A DNA stretch of 8,038 nt. Origin: CAYILC01 sp964364145 (lineage in GTDB: Bacteria; Patescibacteriota; Microgenomatia; UBA1400; UBA12028). Position 1 is the first letter of the stretch. Every line of letters starts with the position of its first letter. Of this stretch, positions 1 through 7,244 are shown piece after piece. The notes under the pieces are model-generated. The model searched no databases. It worked only from the letters and a program-made list of their open reading frames with translations, and had not been told where the DNA came from. The DNA is taken from positions 1 through 8,038 of the forward strand of contig CAYILC010000039.1 of the NCBI GenBank assembly GCA_964364145.1. The letters run 5' to 3'. A program made the translations under genes and the position numbers.

Positions 1-491
1 GTCCGTATTGTTCGTACGATGATTCTGCCGTCTTGGAAAGCCGTGTAGTAACGGATTCTCCTTCCATGCGTCGCCGTCGACAATGCTCAAAATGTGGAAA
101 ACGTTTTACCACATACGAGCGCGTTGAAGGCGTTGATCTTACGGTTGTAAAAAAGAACGGCGAAACTCAACCATTTGATCGAGAGAAAATTCGCAAAGGT
201 TTAATGAAGGCAACATGGAAGCGTCCCATTTCACTTGAGGATGTTGAAAAACTTATTGAAGAGATAGAGCGGAAACTGCGATTGCGGGAAACAAACGAGA
301 TAAAAAGTTGGGAGATTGGAAAGCTCGTGATGAATCGGTTGCGCAAGATCGACCCTGTATCGTATCTCCTGTTCGCCAGCGTGTATCGCGACTTCCAAAC
401 AATCCACGACTTTGAGCAAGAGATTCGCGTGTTAAAGGTTGAGGGTGGTAAGATTCAGAACGAAAACAAAAAAGTAAAGCACGCGATATGA
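1..491 (+). CDS. nrdR: Transcriptional repressor NrdR, 5' end cut by the window
   Basis: NrdR is the ATP/dATP-sensing repressor of ribonucleotide reductase genes. The reading frame is already open at the left edge: bases 1-2 are probably the end of a Cys codon, followed by Pro-Tyr-Cys (Cys at 9-11), the first half of the N-terminal zinc ribbon. The second half is the Cys pair at 84-86 and 93-95 in QCSKCGKRFTTYERVEG, preceded by the run of four Arg typical of NrdR. From about 144 to 410 an ATP cone follows (VVKKNG, PFDREKI, then a helical stretch ending SVYRDF). About 162 residues are visible, so only two or three are missing and the protein is of normal length. A TTG at 33 lies inside the zinc ribbon and is not the start. 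The stop TGA overlaps the start of the next gene as ATGA, coupling NrdR to a reductase that it probably regulates. No convincing NrdR box was found in the window; the operator is likely upstream of it. Confidence 0.95.
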   Translation, partial: PYCSYDDSAVLESRVVTDSPSMRRRRQCSKCGKRFTTYERVEGVDLTVVKKNGETQPFDREKIRKGLMKATWKRPISLEDVEKLIEEIERKLRLRETNEIKSWEIGKLVMNRLRKIDPVSYLLFASVYRDFQTIHDFEQEIRVLKVEGGKIQNENKKVKHAI

Positions 492-2572
492 AAAAACTCA
501 CGCCAAACGCGCAAGAAGTCATGATAAATAGGTACGCGTTGCGTGACGATCAGGGTAAGCCAACAGAGACAATAAAGGATATTTTAGCGCGTACAGCGCG
601 AACGGTTGCACAAGCCGAGCACAACTATCGCGATGGTTCAACTCCACAGGAAGTTGAGAAGAAGTTTTTTGACCTGTTGCAGGATTTTCGATTTGTGCCG
701 AACGGTCGCACCTTGGCAAACTCCGGAACAGGCTGGGGACAACTTGCCAACTGTTTTGTGTTGCCGATTAGTGACGATACTGGTCGGTCACAAGACGCTA
801 TTTTTAACACACTGCGCGACGCGGTGTTGGTTTTACAATCGGGCGGTGGTGTGGGATTTTCATTTGGCCGCGTTCGACCCAAAGGTGACTCTATTGCGTC
901 GTCGAAAGGAAAAGCTACCGGCGCGGTTTCATTTTTGAAGGTGTATGACACGGCGTTTTGGATCATTGGACAAGGTGGAGGACGGCGATCAGCGTGTATG
1001 GCGGTATTACCAGTGCACCATCCGGACATTCGCGAGTTCATTCACTGCAAGGAAAAAGAAGGGACGATTGAGCATTTCAATATCTCTGTTGGCGTGACCG
1101 ATGCTTTTATGGAAGCGGTAGAGAAAGATACAGAGTTCCCACTTATTAATCCCCGAAATGGCGAGGTGTGGGAAAAAGTGAAGGCGCGAGAGTTATTCCA
1201 CGATATTGTACATTTCGCACACAGTAATGGTGAGCCGGGAGTGTTGTTTTTGGATGCAGCGAATCGCGAAAATCCAACGCCGTCGCAAGGGGAGCTGGAG
1301 GCGACAAATCCGTGTGGAGAGCAATATTTATTACCCTACGAAAACTGCTGTATGGCCTCGATTAACTTAGCCGAGCACATCAAAGAAGATACAAAGAAAA
1401 AAGGCATATTTCCATATTCAGTAGACTGGGAAAAACTGGCCGAAACCGTGGAGCTTACGGTTCGGTGGTTGGACGACGTGGTGGACGCGAACAAATACGT
1501 TTCTGCTGTTCCGGCTTTGGAAGAAGCGGCTAAACGCAATCGCCGCATTGGCGTTTCCATCATGGGTCTTGCCGACATGTTGTACATGATTGGCGTGCGA
1601 TATGGGAGTAAAGATGGAGTAGAGTTTTCCGAACAGGTCATGGAGTTCATCCGATTTCACACAATGTATGCCTCAAATATCTTAGCGCGAGAGCGTGGGG
1701 CTTTCCCGGGAATCAAGGGAAGTCGATATGACTATAGTGAATCAAATATTACGGTGATGAAAACAAAAAATATCAAGCCGTGGAGTATTCCAAAAGCATT
1801 GCATCCGTATACGAAGAACTTTGGAATGCCTAAACTAGATTGGGGGAAACTAGAATCTAGTATCAAAAAAATAGGCATACGGAACAGTTGTCAAAACACA
1901 ATTCAACCTACCGGCGCAATTGCCACAATTGCCGGTTTAGAAGGATATGGCTGTGAGCCGGCATTTGCCCTAAGTTACGTAATGCGTACGCACGAAGGAG
2001 CCGAAAAAATGAATCAGGACTTTCGTGAACTTTCATACGAAAGTCGTTTATTTAAAGATGCGTTGATGCGTGCAGGTTTTGATAAGAATCAATGCGAAAC
2101 AATTTTTGAAAAAGTACGCGAAAAAGGCACATGTCAAGATATTCCAGAGGTTCCAAAAGAAATTCGCGAGGTGTTTGTGGTATCCGGTGATGTTCCTGTA
2201 GAGGAGCATGTGGAGATGGAAGCGGCACTGCAGCGATTTGTAGACAATGCGATTTCTAAAACCATTAATTTTCCGGCAGACTCCACAGAAGATGAAGTGT
2301 GGAAAGCGTATTTCAAAGGGTGGAAGATGGGGCTCAAGGGAATGACGGTGTATGTGACCGGAAGCAGAAGCAAGGTTGTGTTGGAGACAGGAGAAACACA
2401 GAGGAAGCGTGAAGAAGATGGGAAAACATTCACGAACGAAGCATTTGTTGGTTCGGCCTTAGTGAAGGTGAAACCTGGAGAGGAACCTTGTCCGGAATGT
2501 GGTGTCGAGTTGGTGGTTCAAGAAGGATGCTTTACCTGCCCAAGCTGCGCGTGGAGTAAATGTATTGTATAA
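488..2572 (+). CDS. nrdJ: Class II (adenosylcobalamin-dependent) ribonucleotide reductase, RNR1, without ATP cone
   Basis: This 694-residue protein reduces ribonucleotides (probably diphosphates) to deoxyribonucleotides in the cytoplasm using adenosylcobalamin to form a thiyl radical. Key residues are present: C89 in LANCFVLP and C287 as the substrate-reducing pair, and N274-P-C276-G-E278 as the active-site motif with C276 the radical cysteine. A phosphate-binding QPTGAIATIAG lies at 473-483. The C-terminus is the cysteine-rich zinc finger of many class II enzymes (C668, C671, C681, C684, C687, C692); the last two, spaced C-x4-C, resemble the pair that re-reduces the active site. The protein starts directly in the class II N-terminal helical region and has no ATP cone, so overall dATP activity control through a cone is absent. 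EGYGCEP at 485-491 replaces the SSGIEP seen in RNR2, marking a different subgroup. The start is taken from the ATGA overlap with nrdR; no strong Shine-Dalgarno is seen, which suggests translational coupling. Confidence 0.95.
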   Translation: MKKLTPNAQEVMINRYALRDDQGKPTETIKDILARTARTVAQAEHNYRDGSTPQEVEKKFFDLLQDFRFVPNGRTLANSGTGWGQLANCFVLPISDDTGRSQDAIFNTLRDAVLVLQSGGGVGFSFGRVRPKGDSIASSKGKATGAVSFLKVYDTAFWIIGQGGGRRSACMAVLPVHHPDIREFIHCKEKEGTIEHFNISVGVTDAFMEAVEKDTEFPLINPRNGEVWEKVKARELFHDIVHFAHSNGEPGVLFLDAANRENPTPSQGELEATNPCGEQYLLPYENCCMASINLAEHIKEDTKKKGIFPYSVDWEKLAETVELTVRWLDDVVDANKYVSAVPALEEAAKRNRRIGVSIMGLADMLYMIGVRYGSKDGVEFSEQVMEFIRFHTMYASNILARERGAFPGIKGSRYDYSESNITVMKTKNIKPWSIPKALHPYTKNFGMPKLDWGKLESSIKKIGIRNSCQNTIQPTGAIATIAGLEGYGCEPAFALSYVMRTHEGAEKMNQDFRELSYESRLFKDALMRAGFDKNQCETIFEKVREKGTCQDIPEVPKEIREVFVVSGDVPVEEHVEMEAALQRFVDNAISKTINFPADSTEDEVWKAYFKGWKMGLKGMTVYVTGSRSKVVLETGETQRKREEDGKTFTNEAFVGSALVKVKPGEEPCPECGVELVVQEGCFTCPSCAWSKCIV

Positions 2573-2579
2573 ATGAGAA

Positions 2580-3041
2580 ATGGACATTATGAAAGAACCA
2601 AAAACTTTTCGTGTCGCACAAAAGATTTTTATTACAAACGAAAAAAATGAGCTATTTGTGGTACGATTCGCTTCAATTTCAAGCAACGAGAAAACACTTT
2701 GGGGGAAATGGGATTTTCCTGGGGGAGGTGTGGAGATTGATGAGTCATTACGTGAGGGAATTCAGAGAGAGATACGAGAGGAGATTGGAAATGTTGAAAT
2801 CGAGATTGGTCGACCAATACTCTGTTGGGACTTCTGGATGAAGAGTCTTGGCAAAGAAAATGTTCGTACGGTTGCCATAGGGATAACCGGAAAATGGAAA
2901 AGTGGAAACATTGTGTTAAATGAAGAGCACGATGCGTTTAGATGGATTTCGACAGAGAAAGTTCTCAGTTTGGACTGGGATAGTAGCCATAAACGTGGAT
3001 TAACACAGTATCTTGCCTATGTGAAAGAACGCGAAATATGA
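2580..3041 (+). CDS. Nudix hydrolase (MutT-like), first of two
   Basis: This 153-residue protein has a complete Nudix box at 49-70: G49-x5-E55-x7-R63-E64-I65-x-E67-E68-x-G70, the Mg-binding helix that cleaves nucleoside diphosphates linked to another moiety X. The preceding WDFPGGGVE and the following strands fit a small MutT-type domain with no additional domain. The substrate cannot be read from sequence. Its place between two reductases, 7 bases after the first and overlapping the second by ATGA, suggests removal of oxidised or surplus (d)NTPs, which is an inference. ATG at 2580 is used here; ATG at 2589 (Met4) is an equally plausible start, and neither has a good Shine-Dalgarno. Arginine codons are mostly CGN, like those of the reductases, so it appears native to the cluster. 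Its terminal TGA shows that TGA is a stop in this organism. Confidence 0.9.
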   Translation: MDIMKEPKTFRVAQKIFITNEKNELFVVRFASISSNEKTLWGKWDFPGGGVEIDESLREGIQREIREEIGNVEIEIGRPILCWDFWMKSLGKENVRTVAIGITGKWKSGNIVLNEEHDAFRWISTEKVLSLDWDSSHKRGLTQYLAYVKEREI

Positions 3042-5305
3042 AACTTTCAATAACTTCTGTCAAAAAACGTGACGGAACAATCGTTCCATTTTCTCTTCAG
3101 AAGATTACTGCTTCTATTGAGCACGCCGGTCGAGATACTGGTGAATTTGGCAATAAAGAGTCAGCTGGAATCTCGAAAAAAGTTGAAGCAAAACTTGGGG
3201 GAGTGAAAATTGATGGGGAAATCATTACAGTTCAACAGATCCGCGATGTTGTCGAACCAACAATTGCTGAAGCAGGGTACTTTGCAACAGCAAAGTACTA
3301 CATTTTATTCGGTGAAAAAAAGCAACAGAAGTTTGCCAAAAAACACGCTATTGTCGAACCATTGTTAACAGAAACAGCATTAGAAGTTTCCAAAAAACGA
3401 TATCTGCGAACAGACATGGACGGTAAAGTGATTGAGACGCCTGGCGAGATGTTGTGGCGTGTGGCTCGGCACATGGCAAAGGCCGAGATTCAGTGGGGAG
3501 AAAACGGAATCGTGGACGAAACAGCCAAAAAGTTCTATGAGCGCATGGTGAACTTCAAGTTTGTGTGTGCGGGTAAAGCAATGTTTGAGGCAGGGAATCC
3601 TGGTGGTACTGGTCAGTTGTCTAGCTGTTTTGTGTTGCCCATAGAAGATAGTATTCAGCAAATTTTTAAGACGTTGGGTGATGCCGCTGTGGTTCATAAA
3701 AATAATGGCGGCACAGGTTTTAATTTTTCAAAGATTCGACCGCATGGGGACAAAGTCAAAAATGTTCCAAAATCTTCATCTGGTCCAGTGGATTTTCTAA
3801 GGGCCTTTTCAGCAGCACTATCGCAAATTTTGCAGGGCGCGAAACGCCAAGGTGCAAATATCGCAATTTTAAATGCTGACCATCCGGACATTATCGATTT
3901 TGTTACCTTGAAAGATCAGGATGGCACGGTTAAAAATTTTAATATCTCGGTTGGCGCTTCAAACAAGTTTATGGAGGCGGTGCAGGCGAACAAAGATTGG
4001 GATCTCATTAACCCGCGCAATGGCGAGACATGGCGCACGGTGAAAGCACGCGAAATTTTTGACTTGATTGCTGAACACGCGTGGGCAACCGGCGATCCTG
4101 GGTTAGCATTTTTAGATCGATTACAGGAAGACAACCCAACACCAAGTTTGGGCGTGTTGGATGCGACAAATCCGTGCGGAGAAGTGCCTCTTTTGCCCTA
4201 TGAATCATGCAACCTAAACTCTATCGACCTCAACCGCCACCTTGTCAAAAATAAAAAAGGCGAGTGGGAGATTGATTGGGAAGACTTGGAAAAGTCGGTC
4301 AAACTTGGAATACGGTTTTTGGATAATATGATCGAGGTGAACACCTACGCGCTTGAAGAAATTCGGCAGATGGTAAAGGAGGGGAATCGGCGCATTGGGT
4401 TGGGAGTGATGGGGTTCGCGCACATGCTGTATCGCATGAAGATTCCGTACGATTCCAATGAGGCGGTGCGGGTGGCTGAGCGTATTGCCAAGTTCATGCG
4501 CAAGAAAGCCGAGGAAGCGAACATCGAATTAGGTAAACAACGCGGGCCGTTTCCAAACTTTGACATCTCTGTGTATGCGGGTAGCACCGAGCGATATCGC
4601 AACTGCGCGTTATTGATGATCGCGCCTACTGGGACGATCTCGTTGTTTGCAAACACAAGCTCTGGCATTGAACCGGTATTTTCATTAGTGCAAGTGCGCC
4701 GAGGCTTTAATGAAGACAGTACCAAGAACGCGCCAACACGTAAATTCACCATTGCGGATCCAGTGTTTGGCGATTACTTGAGCGAGAAATTTGACAAAGA
4801 AACCATCGAGAACATTATGAAGCAAGTACTCAAAGACGGGAATGTTGATAATGTGAAAGAGTTGAGTAAAGAAGATAAAAAAATCTTTACCACAACACAT
4901 GGAATCGCGCCGGAATGGCACGTGCGCATTCAGGCGGCATGGCAGAAATGGATAGACAATTCTGTGAGCAAGACTATAAACTTTCCGCACAACGCAACGG
5001 TTGAGGATGTCAAAAAGGCCTATATGTTGGGATGGAAGCTTGGGCTCAAAGGCATCACGATCTATCGAGATGGCAGCAAAATGGACCAAGTGTTGAGTGT
5101 TGCCGGCAGGGAAAGCAAATTATCGAAAGATGCGGCTGTGAAGATAGGGAAACATGGTGTAAGTGTGGAGGCGATACATGTACACACCAGTAAGCCCGCA
5201 AGTGGAGCAAAAGAAATCTGTCCAGAATGTGCCTCCGCATCACTACGATTCGAAAGTGGATGCGTAAGCTGTCCAGATTGTGGATGGAGTAAGTGCTCGA
5301 TTTAA
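3038..5305 (+). CDS. nrdJ: Class II ribonucleotide reductase, RNR2, with N-terminal ATP cone
   Basis: This 755-residue reductase starts with an ATP cone (about residues 4-92: VKKRDGTIVPFSLQKI, then TAKYYILF), a module that binds ATP or dATP and sets overall activity. The catalytic core keeps C197 in SSCFVLP, N378-P-C380-G-E382 with C380 the expected radical cysteine, C391 as the partner of C197, and the phosphate-binding APTGTIS at 529-535. A variable linker (about 681-725) leads to the C-terminal cysteine-rich zinc finger: C728, C731, C742, C745, C748, C753, ending CPDCGWSKC as in RNR1. Two stretches differ from the usual pattern: FVCAGKAMFEAG (175-186) where RNR1 has FVPNGRTLANSG, and KNNGGTGF (221-228) where the other two copies have three glycines. 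All catalytic residues remain, so an active enzyme is expected. The gene begins inside the stop of the Nudix gene (ATGA), implying coupled translation. It is clearly divergent from RNR1 rather than a recent duplicate. Confidence 0.95.
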   Translation: MKLSITSVKKRDGTIVPFSLQKITASIEHAGRDTGEFGNKESAGISKKVEAKLGGVKIDGEIITVQQIRDVVEPTIAEAGYFATAKYYILFGEKKQQKFAKKHAIVEPLLTETALEVSKKRYLRTDMDGKVIETPGEMLWRVARHMAKAEIQWGENGIVDETAKKFYERMVNFKFVCAGKAMFEAGNPGGTGQLSSCFVLPIEDSIQQIFKTLGDAAVVHKNNGGTGFNFSKIRPHGDKVKNVPKSSSGPVDFLRAFSAALSQILQGAKRQGANIAILNADHPDIIDFVTLKDQDGTVKNFNISVGASNKFMEAVQANKDWDLINPRNGETWRTVKAREIFDLIAEHAWATGDPGLAFLDRLQEDNPTPSLGVLDATNPCGEVPLLPYESCNLNSIDLNRHLVKNKKGEWEIDWEDLEKSVKLGIRFLDNMIEVNTYALEEIRQMVKEGNRRIGLGVMGFAHMLYRMKIPYDSNEAVRVAERIAKFMRKKAEEANIELGKQRGPFPNFDISVYAGSTERYRNCALLMIAPTGTISLFANTSSGIEPVFSLVQVRRGFNEDSTKNAPTRKFTIADPVFGDYLSEKFDKETIENIMKQVLKDGNVDNVKELSKEDKKIFTTTHGIAPEWHVRIQAAWQKWIDNSVSKTINFPHNATVEDVKKAYMLGWKLGLKGITIYRDGSKMDQVLSVAGRESKLSKDAAVKIGKHGVSVEAIHVHTSKPASGAKEICPECASASLRFESGCVSCPDCGWSKCSI

Positions 5306-5314
5306 CGCTGTCTC

Positions 5315-5346
5315 ACATCGCAGGGCACCCCTCGCCCTGGAGATGT
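5315..5346 (+). other. GC-rich stem-loop between the two gene groups
   Basis: Six-base arms CAGGGC (5321-5326) and GCCCTG (5334-5339) enclose a seven-base loop, and an outer pair ACATC (5315-5319) and GATGT (5342-5346) extends the stem past a small internal loop. It begins 9 bases after the RNR2 stop, in the only sizeable gap of the window. No T-run follows, so it is not a textbook intrinsic terminator. It could act as a weak terminator, an RNA-processing or 3'-stabilising element, or a leader structure for the downstream genes. The pairing is visible; the function is a guess. Confidence 0.4.
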
Positions 5347-5364
5347 TCGACAGGTAAAATCTCG

Positions 5365-5383
5365 CTCTTAGCAAGAGAAAAAT
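5365..5383 (+). promoter_or_regulatory. Small hairpin overlapping the ribosome binding region of the membrane-protein gene
   Basis: CTCTT (5365-5369), a three-base loop and AAGAG (5373-5377) form a short hairpin. The AAGAG arm is the only Shine-Dalgarno-like purine run ahead of the ATG at 5384, six bases away. If the hairpin forms it would hide that site, so it could lower or tune translation. Only five base pairs support it, so chance is quite possible. Confidence 0.25.
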
Positions 5384-6283
5384 ATGCCAAACAACAATAT
5401 GTCTACAAGTGAAACTCTGACTGATCAACCCGAAAGTTTTACATTTCAGTTAGAAAAGATGTCTCCAGAAAAAGCAATTTTTTCTATAAATACGCAAAAA
5501 GCACGAGAAGTATTATTGCAAGCTGGGTTCCCTGAAAATCTTCTTTCATCCGTTGTTCTCACGAATGAAGAAAGTCCAACGACTTTGGCTCGATATGAAA
5601 TGTCGAAAAAAAGGATACTTATTTACCAACAAAGTTTTATGAAAGCACTAGCTGGAATCTACGAGGTTCTTACAAAAGACAAAGTAGATGAAGATGATCT
5701 GGTCACGAAAATAATATCCTCACCATTGTTTCCAACAAACTGGCCATATATGGCAATGAAAACACTAGGTACAGATTTTCATAGGAGTTTATTAAAAGGA
5801 AATAGAAAAAGGAGATCAGATTATCTCAAGGCTTCAAGAAAAGGAACACTCTCAAATACACTTACTCCAGAAGAACAACAGACCAGAGCAAAAGAATTCA
5901 TAAAGAGACAGCTGGTTCGTGCATTGAAACCTGAAATATCCTGGACATTCGCACATGAATTAGAACATAGGAGAAAAATACTTGAGAAGAGAGCACTTAT
6001 TGCAACTTTGGCTTTAACTCCGCCATTACTTACAACATGGTTAGTAAGTATTTTTAGCGAAAAATTAACTTCAGTGGATAATAGTGTAGGAGTAAGTTTA
6101 TTTTTACTAAGTATGGGTTTGGGAATGTTTGGCTTTGTTTTCGGCAGAGCGGTGGAAGAACAATTTTCCTATGTTGCAGGAGATAAACTTTTTCAAGAAT
6201 TGAGTGGAGCAATTGAAATGAATGAACAAGTTTTTTTAGATTACCTTGAAAACAAATTAGACAAAACAGGAGTACATGTCTAA
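5384..6283 (+). CDS. Putative membrane protein with HELEH zinc-metallopeptidase motif (M48-like), function unknown
   Basis: This 299-residue protein is not recognised as a named family. Visible features: a soluble N-terminal part (1-185) including ARYEMSKKRILIYQ (69-82), which resembles the strand before the active site of M48-type peptidases; FAHELEHRR at 189-197, giving a zinc-binding HExxH (H191, E192, H195); two hydrophobic spans at about 204-222 and 236-254; then RAVEEQFSYVAGDKL (255-269), where E258 or E259 could be the third zinc ligand and A265-x-D267 recalls the glutamate-plus-AD region of M48 proteins. This order (HExxH, two membrane spans, E...D) suits an HtpX/M48-like membrane peptidase, but the match is loose. 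Twelve of 15 arginine codons are AGA/AGG, unlike the CGN-rich neighbours, and the gene looks AT-rich, so it may have been acquired separately. It overlaps the next Nudix gene by 8 bases, so it is probably co-transcribed. ATG at 5399 (Met6) is an alternative start. Confidence 0.75.
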   Translation: MPNNNMSTSETLTDQPESFTFQLEKMSPEKAIFSINTQKAREVLLQAGFPENLLSSVVLTNEESPTTLARYEMSKKRILIYQQSFMKALAGIYEVLTKDKVDEDDLVTKIISSPLFPTNWPYMAMKTLGTDFHRSLLKGNRKRRSDYLKASRKGTLSNTLTPEEQQTRAKEFIKRQLVRALKPEISWTFAHELEHRRKILEKRALIATLALTPPLLTTWLVSIFSEKLTSVDNSVGVSLFLLSMGLGMFGFVFGRAVEEQFSYVAGDKLFQELSGAIEMNEQVFLDYLENKLDKTGVHV

Positions 6284-6767
6284 CAACTTAATCATCACCA
6301 CCTGGACAAACTATCCTACCGGAAAAATCCCAAAGAGCTCATTTTGCGAACACTGCGCCCGATTTAATGCCCGAAACATGACTGTGTCAACGCTCGTGCT
6401 CAATCAGAAAAATGAAATTCTCCTCATTAAACGTGCGCGTAATCCGCAGGCAGGGTGGTGGGCGTTGGTTGGCGGGTATGTTGATTGGGATGAGACGCTC
6501 GAGCAGTGTGCATTGAGGGAGCTCAAAGAAGAAGCCCAAATAACAGCCGATCACGCGACTTTTTTTAAAGCATATGATGCACTGGATCGGGATAAAGATG
6601 GCCGGCAGAACATCGATCTCGCATTTGTTGTTCAAGTTCCTCGAGACGACTTTACAGCAGAAAAACATGAGGTTGCCGAAGCGCGATGGTTTTCGCTTGA
6701 CGATCTTCCGGAAAATATTGCCTTCGATCATCGATTGATGATTGATGATTACAAGAAAACAGTGTAA
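6276..6767 (+). CDS. Nudix hydrolase, second of two, with N-terminal CxxC
   Basis: This 163-residue Nudix protein has its box at 67-89: G67-x5-E73-x7-R81-E82-L83-x-E85-E86, so the metal-binding glutamates are intact. The usual Gly of the EExG step is Gln (Q88), a deviation tolerated in some subfamilies. WWALVGGYVDWDETLE resembles the ADP-ribose pyrophosphatase / MutT-like group. Near the N-terminus C24-x-x-C27 looks like half of a zinc knuckle, as if left from a NudC-type zinc ribbon; the second pair is missing. The protein is not closely similar to the first Nudix enzyme of the cluster, so the two probably act on different substrates. AGGAG lies just 3 bases before the ATG, closer than normal, and the start overlaps the end of the membrane-protein gene by 8 bases, suggesting coupled translation. 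A (d)NTP or NDP-sugar substrate is likely but unproven. Confidence 0.9.
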   Translation: MSNNLIITTWTNYPTGKIPKSSFCEHCARFNARNMTVSTLVLNQKNEILLIKRARNPQAGWWALVGGYVDWDETLEQCALRELKEEAQITADHATFFKAYDALDRDKDGRQNIDLAFVVQVPRDDFTAEKHEVAEARWFSLDDLPENIAFDHRLMIDDYKKTV

Positions 6768-6778
6768 AAAGAGAGACC

Positions 6779-7243
6779 ATGAACTCAATGAAAAGTACAC
6801 TGAACGACAAAACCACCACAATCGCAGATCTTAGAAAACATATTCAAGTATTTCGTTCAAAAAGAGGATGGACAAAAGAAGATCCTAAAGATCTCGCACT
6901 CTCACTCATTTTAGAGGCATCAGAATTATTAGAGCACTTTCAATGGCTTACTGGTGACGAGGTTGCGCGCAACGCAAAAATTAAGGAGGCGATCAGCGAG
7001 GAGATGAGCGATGTTCTCTGGTGGCTTATCAATCTTGGGACTCGATTGGATATCGATATTGCTTCAGCGTTTGAAAAAAAGGTCGCAAAAAACGCGATCA
7101 AATATCCGGAAAAATTATTTTCGCCGAAAATGACAGAGAAAGAACAAACACGTGAATACTACAAGATAAAGGCCGCAACTCGAGGCGGGCATCCATTATA
7201 CGAACCGGAAAAAACAACATCAGAAAACCCAGAAAAAAAATAG
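6779..7243 (+). CDS. MazG-like nucleotide pyrophosphohydrolase (dCTPase-type)
   Basis: This 154-residue protein carries one MazG-type all-alpha domain: EASELLEHFQW with E46-x-x-E49, then EEMSDVLWWLINL with E75-x-x-D78, the EXXE...EXXD metal-binding pattern of enzymes that cut nucleoside triphosphates to monophosphate and pyrophosphate. Length and the ELLEHFQW signature fit the small single-domain group that includes dCTP pyrophosphatases (DCTPP1/RS21-C6 type) rather than two-domain MazG. Substrate preference (dCTP, modified or non-canonical dNTPs) cannot be read directly. The C-terminal tail after about 118 is charged and low in complexity (Glu, Lys, Pro), outside the catalytic core. It follows the second Nudix gene by 11 bases and precedes RNR3 by 1 base, placing a dNTP-removing enzyme beside a dNTP-producing one. 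Start at 6779 follows a purine run; ATG at 6788 (Met4) is an alternative. Confidence 0.88.
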   Translation: MNSMKSTLNDKTTTIADLRKHIQVFRSKRGWTKEDPKDLALSLILEASELLEHFQWLTGDEVARNAKIKEAISEEMSDVLWWLINLGTRLDIDIASAFEKKVAKNAIKYPEKLFSPKMTEKEQTREYYKIKAATRGGHPLYEPEKTTSENPEKK

Positions 7244-7244
7244 T

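Noticed and set aside
33..35. TTG as the start of NrdR
   Set aside because: The frame is open upstream to base 1 and encodes Pro-Tyr-Cys of the zinc ribbon, so the true start lies before the window.
625..1041. Long open frame on the minus strand inside RNR1 (also one at 606-938 on the plus strand in another frame)
   Set aside because: Both lie within a well-conserved reductase gene, have no recognisable motifs and are shadows of its codon pattern. The same holds for the other minus-strand frames under the reductases.
489..3041. TGA read as glycine (alternative code)
   Set aside because: TGA ends nrdR and the first Nudix gene at natural family lengths exactly at ATGA overlaps, and no in-frame TGA occurs in the conserved genes.
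5346..5360. TTCGACA and TAAAAT as a promoter for the second gene group
   Set aside because: The two elements are only about two bases apart, far from the 16-18 needed, and no matching -35 lies at the right distance from TAAAAT.
5306..5383. tRNA or known riboswitch in the gap
   Set aside because: No cloverleaf, T-loop or anticodon arm and no recognisable aptamer core; in particular nothing resembling the conserved core of a cobalamin riboswitch was seen.
5306..5383. NrdR box in the gap
   Set aside because: No palindromic pair resembling the NrdR consensus with proper spacing could be found; the operator is more likely upstream of the window.
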